A DNA stretch of 64,000 bases from Lachnospiraceae bacterium. GTDB taxonomy: Bacteria > Bacillota > Clostridia > Lachnospirales > Lachnospiraceae. Shown piece by piece: positions 25,801 to 32,497 of this stretch. The DNA is taken from positions 1 to 64,000 of the forward strand of contig JAUNDG010000010.1 in assembly GCA_030526195.1 (NCBI GenBank), written 5' to 3'. The notes under the pieces are model-generated. The model had not been told where the DNA came from and searched no databases. It worked only from the letters and a program-made list of their open reading frames with translations. A program made the position numbers and the translations under genes. Numbering within the stretch: the first letter of the stretch is position 1; every line of letters begins with the position of its first letter.

Positions 25801-27527
25801 CCATGGGCTCTGATGTGGTGGAGCACGCCTCCGCCTATCGTCAGGAGGGTGAGGACACGGTGAAGACTCTCAATCACCTCATTTTCCACCGGCCGGTGGG
25901 GGGCGATATGACCGTGGGCGAGAGAGAAGAGTATTACCGGTCCATCATTTCCGGACGGGTGGAGTGCCTTTCACTGCCGAAGCAATTCGAGGCCGTCAGC
26001 TCCACCATGATCCGTGACAACATCGACCGTGATCGCGAAATCTCAGGCCTTGTGGACCGCAGCGCGCGGAATTTCATCAATGCCCATACCCTTTATGTGG
26101 GGGAACCGGTCTACAAGCCGGTCCTGAAAAGCGAGATTCTGACGGTCCTGCGGGAAAATGACGTGGCCTCAGGTCGCCGCTCTGTGGCGGTCCGCCGGGA
26201 GAGCGACAGCTGCGTGCTGGGCATCATCACCTATCGCCGTCCGCTGGAGGAGGAGAAGATGTACCTGTTGCCGGAGGATCGGGGCGAGCGGAAGCATGTG
26301 CATGATAACGTGCTGGTGATCACGGCCCTTCGCGGCATGAGCGAGAAGGATGGTGTCGACCATCGGCAGACAGTGTTGACGGAGTTCTTCGCGGCGGCCA
26401 TCGAAAAGGGTTGCCGGGCGGTCATCACCTTGCCGCAGGAAGCCGATCGGGATATTTTAAGACGTCAGGGCTTTGTGGATCTTGGCGGTGAGAAGCCCTA
26501 CATGGGCGTGCTGCTCAGAAAGCCCTTGCTGCTCTTTGCCAATGCCGCGGCGTATCTTAAGGCTCCCTTCAGCGAGGACCCGGAGGTGCGGCGGACTTTA
26601 CGGAAATGTCACGAGGCGCTGCAGCGCACCATGGCAGATCTCTACCCAGGTTTCCTGGTATTCTCACCGGAGGCTGACGTCATGAACGGTCATCTCATCC
26701 GGCGGATCCTTGAAGAAAATGGCCATGCCGAGATCAGCGGCCGTAATACGCCGGGTCCCAACATGTGTGTGCCCTTTGGACGCTTGATGAACGGTCTCCG
26801 GATTCCGCGGTGTGTCACCAAGGATCTTAATGTGGAGAAGTTTTATGATGCGGCCCTGGAGCATTTTGAAATCCGGGAGTTCCCGTATTTTTCCGATATC
26901 CGGTCCCAGATGCGGGCCATTCGGTCCTTCCGCCGGCCGGTTATCCTGATCGATGATCTTTTCGATCGGGGCCATCGTTTTGCCAACATCAAGCCCTACA
27001 TCGATGAGGAAAATGTGCCCCTTAAGAAAATGCTGGTAGGTGTTCTGACCCATCGCGGACGTGAAACGGCGCTGCCCTTCGGCCTTGATGTGGAGGGCAT
27101 TTACAACCTGAAGGATATCCGGGCCTGGTTCGTGGAAGCGGACCTTTATCCCTTTATCGGCGGGGACAGCATTGAAACGGCGGATGCCTCCGGGAAAGAA
27201 GGCCCGGTGCTGGCTTCCATCAATCCGATCCTGCCTTATCGGATGCCCCGTTTCCTGAAACAGACCATGATGGAGCGCTTCTATGTCTTCTCCGATCAGT
27301 GTCTTGAAAATGCAGAGGAGATCCTGAAGGTATTGGAAAAGGTCTATCAGGAACAGAACGACCGCTGTCTGACAGTGAAACGTCTCGGTAAGGTCATCAC
27401 GGAGCCCCGGTGTCCGGAAGGCTGGTATCATGATGAAGAATCCCGGGGCCTTAAGCCCTCAGACTGTGTGGCTTTGGAGAAAAAGAGGCTTCGCCGGATG
27501 AAAAGCATTGCGGGGCTGTCGAAGTGA
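22878..27527 (+). CDS. 1549-residue multidomain protein: HD, helical repeats, nucleotidyltransferase and PRTase-like domains
   Basis: A single uninterrupted frame with a GGGGAG ribosome site. The N-terminal ~320 residues include an HD-domain-like region (HVSMYMARQI, then AAAILHDIGKFG ~residue 185 and an AANHSTWD His). Residues ~330-870 are helix-rich, resembling HEAT-type solenoid. VVFYPGTFDPFTVSHK (~880) is a nucleotidyltransferase signature (NadD/CoaD type, T/HxGH-like) followed by GSDVVEHASAY and AVSSTMIRDNI. Residues ~1100-1230 look like a GNAT-type fold, with ALRGMSEKDG and RRQGFVDLGG. VILIDDLFDRGHRFA (~1354) resembles a phosphoribosyltransferase PRPP loop. The role is unknown; NAD or nucleotide metabolism is an inference from the domains. 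An LDH-like and a flavodoxin-like gene follow on the same strand. Confidence 0.75.
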   Translation: MNERAQRIAAKLLDMYPPREGMVTCRGIAAMCSENLNLFSGTSKSADQWMMLTFDVLKARYFPDNFSFVGTENEKLAAEVMAAFMTEHLEYEFQTMPFDRCRHFQLLTREELVKDRHSDEYKVFMRCLQDQYFLVFFRLSVECTPFDTLGHIAGVHHVSMYMARQIAKTNLPIDLSTVSAAAILHDIGKFGCTRQEAGRVPYLHYYYTAVFASRFHLDYFGHIAANHSTWDLEFDNLSLENLLLIYADFRVKSTRVDGKEVVIFSSLKDAYDVILNKLDNVDDAKKMRYEKVYRKLKTFEDYLVSLGISTDLVSEPGPAESVADKAFLEGRALLRRIGFEATEANLRVMHALDAPNAVTALPDENDAPFNPRFLRISLSIIDNYSTYLTAAQKNAAVRFLCEMLAHRDGDIRRQAAGILGRIIAHFDAPFTKELPAQASPIVAVNEWIRVWKRVLARVLTPDYKTTYRHRRWLGFTLKTVLASLLDELPDNQRSTAVHHVVTHYKGRVRDNLHWFILMENASVIPWDLCTPDDRRVLETFALKSLESEDDEIVAATLRFLTIWRKYGWPMPERFTEQFRERLAALHETRPAIRFLKAHFVDVENGSASDEAILALIGQTDISAIVTDNQMSDTPWIFKLVHIDMLNRGFEAGLYHDAFKYAVHLVHLLQVEDRIVIRHKAGSSLVALMGAMGEPERYEIALEMIKGLENGADSSVAYMPNYLGGIFVYLSYENRKELLRRCAILLDSPMPRIVCSILRTVGVMLDVVLRFGHDIQKEEIQQLEGLLYKGMADYREEIRCEAFYETAHDIFYNTNLTDEQKLPLFCDMYKKIYHYLSDEEDRTENSRFHFLEYTKAALWKFMYRLFTDRFEETARMLPVNNRVVFYPGTFDPFTVSHKAIVELIRERGCEVYIGVDEFSWSKNAQPNRIRRRIISMSTAAMPGVYLFPESISVNIANPLDIKRLKSVFAGKNLAITMGSDVVEHASAYRQEGEDTVKTLNHLIFHRPVGGDMTVGEREEYYRSIISGRVECLSLPKQFEAVSSTMIRDNIDRDREISGLVDRSARNFINAHTLYVGEPVYKPVLKSEILTVLRENDVASGRRSVAVRRESDSCVLGIITYRRPLEEEKMYLLPEDRGERKHVHDNVLVITALRGMSEKDGVDHRQTVLTEFFAAAIEKGCRAVITLPQEADRDILRRQGFVDLGGEKPYMGVLLRKPLLLFANAAAYLKAPFSEDPEVRRTLRKCHEALQRTMADLYPGFLVFSPEADVMNGHLIRRILEENGHAEISGRNTPGPNMCVPFGRLMNGLRIPRCVTKDLNVEKFYDAALEHFEIREFPYFSDIRSQMRAIRSFRRPVILIDDLFDRGHRFANIKPYIDEENVPLKKMLVGVLTHRGRETALPFGLDVEGIYNLKDIRAWFVEADLYPFIGGDSIETADASGKEGPVLASINPILPYRMPRFLKQTMMERFYVFSDQCLENAEEILKVLEKVYQEQNDRCLTVKRLGKVITEPRCPEGWYHDEESRGLKPSDCVALEKKRLRRMKSIAGLSK

Positions 27528-27702
27528 TCAGAAAACAAAAATAAGGAATAGTCAACAACACAAAACGGCATGTTCTGCTGCTTGAAAGACTCAGAGCATG
27601 ATCGGTGTACCCAAGTATTTGATTGGTTTGGTACCGCAAACGTAACAGACGACGTGCTCGATGGCACGTGTTGATGACTAACAGATATGTGAGGCATATA
27701 GT

Positions 27703-28683
27703 ATGAAGACAATCACAAACCTCGGGACCCCGATGACGGTCCCGGCTTATGATATGAACTGGCTCATGAAGGATGAGCAGGATAAAAAGACGATTCACGT
27801 AGCCGGCATCGGCCGGGTGGGCAGCACCCTTCTGATGGGCCTTAAGCTTTTAGGCCGTCGGGAACTGAAGGAAATCGGTTTGTTTGACCTCAATGACAAC
27901 ACCTGCCTGCGCTGGGAGATGGAACTCAACCAGGTGATGGAAGGGTGCTCGGAAGAGCCGAGTCCGGAGGTTAAGATCCTCACAGATGAGGCGCTCTTTG
28001 ACTGCGATGTTTTTATGTTCTGTATCGCCCGGGCTGTGCCGGAGATTTCCGATAAGAAGATCGATGTGCGTCTGGCCCAGCTGGAAGCCAACGGCGCCAT
28101 CGTGCGTGCCTATGCCAAAAAGGCAGCGGATCGTGGCTTTAAGGGACTCTTTGTGGTGGTGTCCGACCCGGTGGATCTGCTGTGCCGAGAGGCCTTCGCA
28201 GCTTCACAGGAAGGGGCTCATCCTTTCCATCCCTATCAGGTGACGGGCCTTGGCCTTGGGGTTATGAATGCCCGGGCTGCCTACTATGCCAAAAAGGAAG
28301 GTCTGCCCCGGTACCTTACCGAAGGCCGTGTTTTCGGTCCCCACGGTGCCATGCTGGTGGTGGCGGATTCCCTCGATGAAAACCATTATTCCGAAGGGGA
28401 TTCCGACAGACTGCAAAAACTTACCACCATGGCCAATATGGCCATGCGTGAGCTGGGCCACCTGCCCTACACCGCACCGGCCCTGTCCTCAGGAGCCTAC
28501 ACCATCCTGCGGATCCTGCGGGGTGAATGGAATTACAGCGCCAACTACCTGAATGGCGTTTATTTCGGTGCCAAAAACCGCTCCGCCGGCGATCATGTTG
28601 AATGGGAAAATGAGCCGTTGCCGGACAAGTTGTTTGCGAAACTGGAGACCGTGTACGCATCGTTACGTGATTTCCGGGCTTAA
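27703..28683 (+). CDS. Lactate/malate dehydrogenase-like NAD-binding protein
   Basis: 326 residues. The Rossmann start is VAGIGRVGSTLLMGLKLLG (~residue 32) with a GLFDLND beta2 acid, as in NAD-dependent LDH/MDH. RLAQLEANGAIV and VVVSDPVDLLC match the family's active-site and NPxD segments, but with Asp replacing the usual Asn. GPHGAM may hold the catalytic His (usual GEHGDS). The pattern suggests a divergent 2-hydroxyacid dehydrogenase family member rather than a housekeeping LDH. GAGG lies 8 bases before ATG 27703. It is between the giant nucleotidyltransferase fusion and a flavodoxin-like gene, and the three may work together. Substrate unknown. Confidence 0.7.
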   Translation: MKTITNLGTPMTVPAYDMNWLMKDEQDKKTIHVAGIGRVGSTLLMGLKLLGRRELKEIGLFDLNDNTCLRWEMELNQVMEGCSEEPSPEVKILTDEALFDCDVFMFCIARAVPEISDKKIDVRLAQLEANGAIVRAYAKKAADRGFKGLFVVVSDPVDLLCREAFAASQEGAHPFHPYQVTGLGLGVMNARAAYYAKKEGLPRYLTEGRVFGPHGAMLVVADSLDENHYSEGDSDRLQKLTTMANMAMRELGHLPYTAPALSSGAYTILRILRGEWNYSANYLNGVYFGAKNRSAGDHVEWENEPLPDKLFAKLETVYASLRDFRA

Positions 28684-28786
28684 CGCGTTGGCTAAGGTGT
28701 CTGTCACAATGGTTTTGCAGGAACCGACCGGTAAGACAGCATAAGCGACAATAGTGACCATGTGATGAGTATGAGGGGGACTGGAA

Positions 28787-29938
28787 ATGGCATTAACCGT
28801 CATCAGGCTGGATAATGTGACAACTGAAAATGGGCAGCGTCTCAAGAACCTGCTGGCGGGCTTGCCCCACCTGCAGGAGACACCGCATGAGGTATTTGAC
28901 GGTGCAGAGGCATTTCTTGAGCAGATGAAGACACCGGAACAGTTCAAAGGTCGACGGGTGCTCTTTTGTGTTGCCTTGGATGATACGGGCACCAATGATG
29001 ACCTCATGGATGTGCTGCGGTCGATCCGGCGTCAGAAAACCGCTTTTGACAGAAGCCTTCTGGCCCTTATTATCGATACGGCAGGAGACCTCTATTCCAA
29101 GTCCTCAGCCTGCGGTATCGCTTTGGCCATCAACAATGCCGGCGGTGCTATTCTGGGCGGGCCTCTGGTGGAGGCCACCGGGTCCCTGAAGAATTTCAAG
29201 ATCAGAGCCATGAACTACAACATGTCTCTGGAGAATGCCTATGCCTTTGCAGCGGATCGTCTGGTGCGCCGCCTGTTGGAAGAGCCCCTTCGAGGTGAAG
29301 CATCGCCGGATCATTCAAAGTTGACTGAAAAACTTGAAAAACCGGAAGAGATAGATGCCTTTCCGCCTCATCGTCGGTTGCTGTGTCTTCACACCAACCA
29401 TACGGAAAGCTCCAACACATTTTCGCTCTGGCAGATGGTGAAGGCGGCGTTGCCTCACTATATCGAGGTGGCAGAAATTTCCCTTGAAAACGAGGTCATT
29501 CACGATTGTCGTGGCTGTTCCTATGATGTTTGCCACAGCATGGGGAAGCGCACAGAGTGCTTCTTCCATGATATCGTGGACACCACCATTTATCCGGCAC
29601 TGGAAGAGGCGGATGCCCTGATCATGCTCTGCGCCAATCGCAATGATGCTCTGGCGGCTAACCTGACAGCCTTTATCAATCGCCTGACCGCCATTTTCCG
29701 GAAGCGTGAGCTCTTCAGCGATAAGAAACTCTTCGCCATCATTGTCTCCGGATACAGCGGCAGTGATATTATCGAAAAACAGCTCATCGCCGCCCTGGGC
29801 ATGAACAAGACATTTTCCATCCCGCCCCATTTTGCCCTGGCGGTAACGGCGAATGCTCCGGGTGAAATTTTCGAGGTGGAAGGCATCGAAGAACTGGCCG
29901 GTCGATATGCCTCCCATGTGGCCGGCATGCTGTGGTAA
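28787..29938 (+). CDS. Flavodoxin/NADPH-dependent FMN reductase-like protein with a cysteine motif
   Basis: 383 residues. The first half (to ~180) is a flavodoxin-like alpha/beta region (RVLFCVALDDTGTNDDL, GGAILGGPLVEATGSLK). The second half starts as another alpha/beta unit (LLCLHTNHTESSNTFSLW, a likely flavin-phosphate loop) and contains DCRGCSYDVCHSMGKRTECFF. Its four Cys are spaced CX2CX4CX8C, similar to but not identical with the Fe-S site of iron-sulfur flavoproteins. ANRNDALAANLTAFINRL and VSGYSGSD follow, as in NAD(P)H-dependent FMN reductases. A redox protein is likely; its partner and substrate are not evident. GAGGGGGACTGGAA precedes ATG 28787. Confidence 0.65.
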   Translation: MALTVIRLDNVTTENGQRLKNLLAGLPHLQETPHEVFDGAEAFLEQMKTPEQFKGRRVLFCVALDDTGTNDDLMDVLRSIRRQKTAFDRSLLALIIDTAGDLYSKSSACGIALAINNAGGAILGGPLVEATGSLKNFKIRAMNYNMSLENAYAFAADRLVRRLLEEPLRGEASPDHSKLTEKLEKPEEIDAFPPHRRLLCLHTNHTESSNTFSLWQMVKAALPHYIEVAEISLENEVIHDCRGCSYDVCHSMGKRTECFFHDIVDTTIYPALEEADALIMLCANRNDALAANLTAFINRLTAIFRKRELFSDKKLFAIIVSGYSGSDIIEKQLIAALGMNKTFSIPPHFALAVTANAPGEIFEVEGIEELAGRYASHVAGMLW

Positions 29939-30017
29939 GCCAAACAGATCAATCGGCGGGTAGCATGGGCTGTAAGTTAAACTTGTTTCGGTAATTGACA
30001 GACTGTGACAGCGTGTA

Positions 30018-30815
30018 TTACCAGGTGAGTTTGGCAATTCCTCCTTTTAAAAAGAGGTTGCCTCTGACATCCTGTTTTAAGGAATGCAGGTGGTTATGTT
30101 TTACTAAATAAGATAAGTTCTGACGGGAACAGCTCAGCGCTTCACAACAGTCCGTGGTATCCATTACATTGCAGAGCACAAAATCGGTAAAGTCTGATGG
30201 CTTCAGTGGGATAGCCGTTCCTGACCGATAAAGTAGCTCAGCAGACAAATCAATAGCATCATCGAAGGTGATACAACGTCCGCCTGCCACAATACGGCAG
30301 GACTCAAAAAGCAAGCGGTTGTTAAGCAGTTTCTGACCGTTGGCAAAACCGGCAATTTCATCGGCTTTGATTTTTCGAATCGTGTCATCGGCAAAAAAGC
30401 AAAGAAGGGCATTGTCCCGACAGGCCACACATTCCGTCAGATTGTGTTCCATACGTTTTTCTACATAATCGGGGAGTGTCTCCATAGGCCGAATTTCAAG
30501 AGCATCCTGGCAACAACGTCCTTGAGAGAGTTTTAGGAATGTCATTTCATCATAGGCTTCCAGGTTATGGTTTGTCAGGATTTGTCCTATGTTCTGTCGA
30601 TTCCCGGGAATAATACGTTCTTTGACCCACATGAAACTGACATCCCGTGATATGGAATACTCACCTTTTTTGACAAAAGCGGTCAAAAGGAGAGGGGCGG
30701 TCCATTCATCCAGATCTTCAACAAGTTCAATAACAAAACTGTGCTCTTTTTCGAAATAAAACAGCACACCGATATCCATTTTCAACTCTTGGTCATAGAT
30801 AGCAAAAAATGTCAT
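30018..30815 (-). CDS. Hypothetical protein with a C-terminal helix-turn-helix-like segment
   Basis: About 265 residues from the second ATG (30815), which has GAGG at a spacing of 6. I do not recognise the N-terminal ~200 residues; they are mixed alpha/beta with CCQDALEIRPM and CVACRDNALLCFF. The last ~50 residues (VMDTTDCCEALSCSRQNLSYLVKHN) look like an excisionase/MerR-type HTH, followed by a short beta wing (GNLFLKGGI). It is read away from a small GG-leader-like gene, and a perfect 20-bp palindrome lies between them, so a regulator of that locus is likely. Base composition here is lower in GC than that of the neighbours. Confidence 0.55.
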   Translation of the reverse strand: MTFFAIYDQELKMDIGVLFYFEKEHSFVIELVEDLDEWTAPLLLTAFVKKGEYSISRDVSFMWVKERIIPGNRQNIGQILTNHNLEAYDEMTFLKLSQGRCCQDALEIRPMETLPDYVEKRMEHNLTECVACRDNALLCFFADDTIRKIKADEIAGFANGQKLLNNRLLFESCRIVAGGRCITFDDAIDLSAELLYRSGTAIPLKPSDFTDFVLCNVMDTTDCCEALSCSRQNLSYLVKHNHLHSLKQDVRGNLFLKGGIAKLTW

Positions 30816-30863
30816 ATGTAACCTCATTTCCTAAAAAACCGCACCTTGATTGTCGATTAGGTT

Positions 30864-30891
30864 TTGTCAATGAAACCCGTATCAATATGAT
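30864..30891 (+). promoter_or_regulatory. Promoter candidate for the small GG-leader-like gene
   Basis: TTGTCA (30864-30869), a 16-bp spacer and TATGAT (30886-30891). The predicted start of transcription falls on the palindrome at 30898. Confidence 0.55.
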
Positions 30892-30914
30892 ATATTATAT
30901 TTGACGCGCGTCAA
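30887..30914 (-). promoter_or_regulatory. Divergent promoter candidate for the HTH gene
   Basis: On the reverse strand TTGACG (30914-30909), a 16-bp spacer and TATCAT (30892-30887). Its -35 lies inside the palindrome at 30898-30917, and its -10 overlaps the forward promoter's -10. Confidence 0.45.
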
Positions 30915-30917
30915 ATA
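30898..30917. promoter_or_regulatory. Perfect 20-bp palindrome, candidate operator
   Basis: TATTTGACGC is followed directly by its exact reverse complement GCGTCAAATA. It sits between two divergent genes, overlapping a reverse-strand -35 and the forward start of transcription, which is the usual place for an operator bound by a dimeric repressor. Confidence 0.65.
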
Positions 30918-30988
30918 CTTGTGAAGTAAATGTGCAAATCCGGGCCATCTGGCCGTTCCCCATCTATTCCCCATCAGAATTGTATACT

Positions 30989-31022
30989 GAATCCATCAGA
31001 TGAATCATCGTCTGATGGATTC
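30989..31022 (+). terminator. Leader hairpin before the small gene (possible attenuator)
   Basis: GAATCCATCAGA (30989-31000) pairs perfectly with TCTGATGGATTC (31011-31022). TTGTCATTTT follows, a short T-rich tail. It lies inside the predicted 5' leader of the gene at 31121. Confidence 0.5.
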
Positions 31023-31120
31023 TTGTCATTTTAAAAAGAAAATGGCGCTTCCGAAAACCGGATGCGGTCTGAGACCGGTAACGGGAGAGAAAAAATCTAT
31101 TTATGTGAAGAGAGGAACAT

Positions 31121-31423
31121 ATGATGAATAAAGACATTGAAAACAAAGCCTTAAACGATAACGACACTCAGGAAGTAACCGGCGGTATGCTGACCCCGAA
31201 AGAAAGCGACAATCTTAAAGTGGGTCAGACACTGTACGTTTCTGATGGTCTTGGTGGTTCCCTGGCCAAGGTAGAATACGTAGGCGGGACGCAAGAAGGT
31301 GCCTGGTGTTGGAAGCGCAAGGTCAGAGTGGTTGAAGTTTATAAGGTTTCCAGCAGAAATTACCAGGTGGGTCAGGAATACTGGGTGAGCGAAGGCAGTC
31401 TGCAACTCCAGGCAGGAAGATAA
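31121..31423 (+). CDS. Small protein with a double-glycine-type leader sequence
   Basis: 100 residues. The first ~22 residues (MMNKDIENKALNDNDTQEV, then TGG) are acidic and end in a GG after L-x-D-x-x-T-x-E-V, like leader peptides cut by C39-type peptidases. The remaining ~78 residues (from MLTPKESDN) are beta-prone (GQTLYVSDGLGGSLAKVEYV) with one Cys in WCWKRK, and look like a small SH3-type fold rather than a short bacteriocin. GAGGAACAT precedes ATG 31121. The gene stands opposite an HTH gene with an operator-like palindrome between them. No C39 transporter is seen in the window, so export is unproven. Confidence 0.55.
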   Translation: MMNKDIENKALNDNDTQEVTGGMLTPKESDNLKVGQTLYVSDGLGGSLAKVEYVGGTQEGAWCWKRKVRVVEVYKVSSRNYQVGQEYWVSEGSLQLQAGR

Positions 31424-31463
31424 ATGGTAAATTCAAAAAATCGGGGCTTATTTCTGACATTAT

Positions 31464-31492
31464 TTGCCAAATAAAGAAAAATGTCGTATGAT
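31464..31492 (+). promoter_or_regulatory. Promoter of the Bax inhibitor-1-like gene
   Basis: TTGCCA (31464-31469), 17-bp spacer and TATGAT (31487-31492). It also shows that the longer frame starting at 31464 cannot be the gene start. Confidence 0.6.
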
Positions 31493-31565
31493 AGGCTCTT
31501 GTGGGATGACGGCGGGTTTCGTTGTCGTCTCTCACGAAATACAAGTTGAAAGGTTTTTTACTAAA

Positions 31566-32432
31566 ATGGCAGCAACAGCAACAAAAACATCGGCTCTGGC
31601 TAATCCGGTCATCCGTAAGATGCAGAAGCATGCATCCTACAGCGGTGAGAAGTGTGCCACCTACGGCGGCATCACAGCCAAGACACTGTATTTTCTTTTT
31701 ATGACACTGGTGGGCGTCATCGGATGCCTGGCCACTCACAACATTCTGCTGAACAGCGGCAGACAGGTGTTCCACTTTGCGGATGCCAAGGGTCTTTATG
31801 ATCTTTACATCACAATGCCGGAGGTGCCGGTGATCCTGATCGCTCTGGTGATCTCCATCGTCGCACCGTTAATGGCCTGGCTGATCCGTGCCACCATCCC
31901 GGTGATCGGCACACTGTACACACTGTCTCAGGGTATTGTGATCGGTTTCATCACCGTGGCTCTGCCGGCTGACCTGAAGTGGCTGGCTCTTCTGGCCGCT
32001 ATCCTGACAACCGCTCTGGTGGGTGTTCTGCTTTTCGTTTATGCCAAGCGCATCATCAGACTGAATGCCCGTGTGAAGGGAATCGTCTTCACTGTCTTTG
32101 GTACAGTGGTCATCAGCAGCCTTCTGTTTGTGGTCCTGAACCTGATCCCGGTAACACGTCAGTGGATGACCGGTATCAACGAGATCATCAACAACCCCAT
32201 CGTGGCTGTTATCATGTCCGTGATCTTCATCGTGATCGCCGCCTTCTTCATGCTGGCTGATTTCGACTCCATTGAAGACTGCGTGGAACGTAAGGTTGAC
32301 AAGAAGTTCGAATGGATGGCCGCCTGGGGCCTGGCCTTCACCATCCTGTATGTCTACTTCAAGATCTTAAGACTGCTGCTGATCCTGTTCGGTAATTCCA
32401 AGAATAGCTCAAGCAACAGCAACTCATTCTAA
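31566..32432 (+). CDS. Bax inhibitor-1/YccA family membrane protein
   Basis: About 288 residues from ATG 31566. The N-terminal ~40 residues are cytoplasmic (NPVIRKMQKHA). Seven hydrophobic helices then match the Bax inhibitor-1 (YccA-like) fold: TAKTLYFLFMTLVGVIGC, VILIALVISIVAP, WLALLAAILTTALVGVLLF and others. ADFDSIEDCVERKVDKKFEW is the conserved acidic segment between the last helices, and LRLLLILFG ends the membrane part. Bacterial members are thought to act as proton-linked calcium leak channels; the role in this cell is unknown. A shared bidirectional terminator separates it from tex. Confidence 0.85.
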   Translation: MAATATKTSALANPVIRKMQKHASYSGEKCATYGGITAKTLYFLFMTLVGVIGCLATHNILLNSGRQVFHFADAKGLYDLYITMPEVPVILIALVISIVAPLMAWLIRATIPVIGTLYTLSQGIVIGFITVALPADLKWLALLAAILTTALVGVLLFVYAKRIIRLNARVKGIVFTVFGTVVISSLLFVVLNLIPVTRQWMTGINEIINNPIVAVIMSVIFIVIAAFFMLADFDSIEDCVERKVDKKFEWMAAWGLAFTILYVYFKILRLLLILFGNSKNSSSNSNSF

Positions 32433-32450
32433 ACAGAACAAAATGACAAA

Positions 32451-32482
32451 AAACGAGCAGGAGGGGATCCTCCTGCTCGTTT
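32451..32482. terminator. Bidirectional terminator between the Bax inhibitor-1-like gene and tex
   Basis: AAACGAGCAGGAGG (32451-32464), GGAT loop, CCTCCTGCTCGTTT (32469-32482): a perfect 14-bp stem bounded by A and T runs, serving convergent genes. Confidence 0.9.
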
Positions 32483-32497
32483 GGTTTTCTCTGTGAT

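Noticed and set aside
31464..31565. N-terminal extension of the Bax inhibitor-1 gene
   Set aside because: The extension overlaps a good promoter (31464-31492), so translation must start later.
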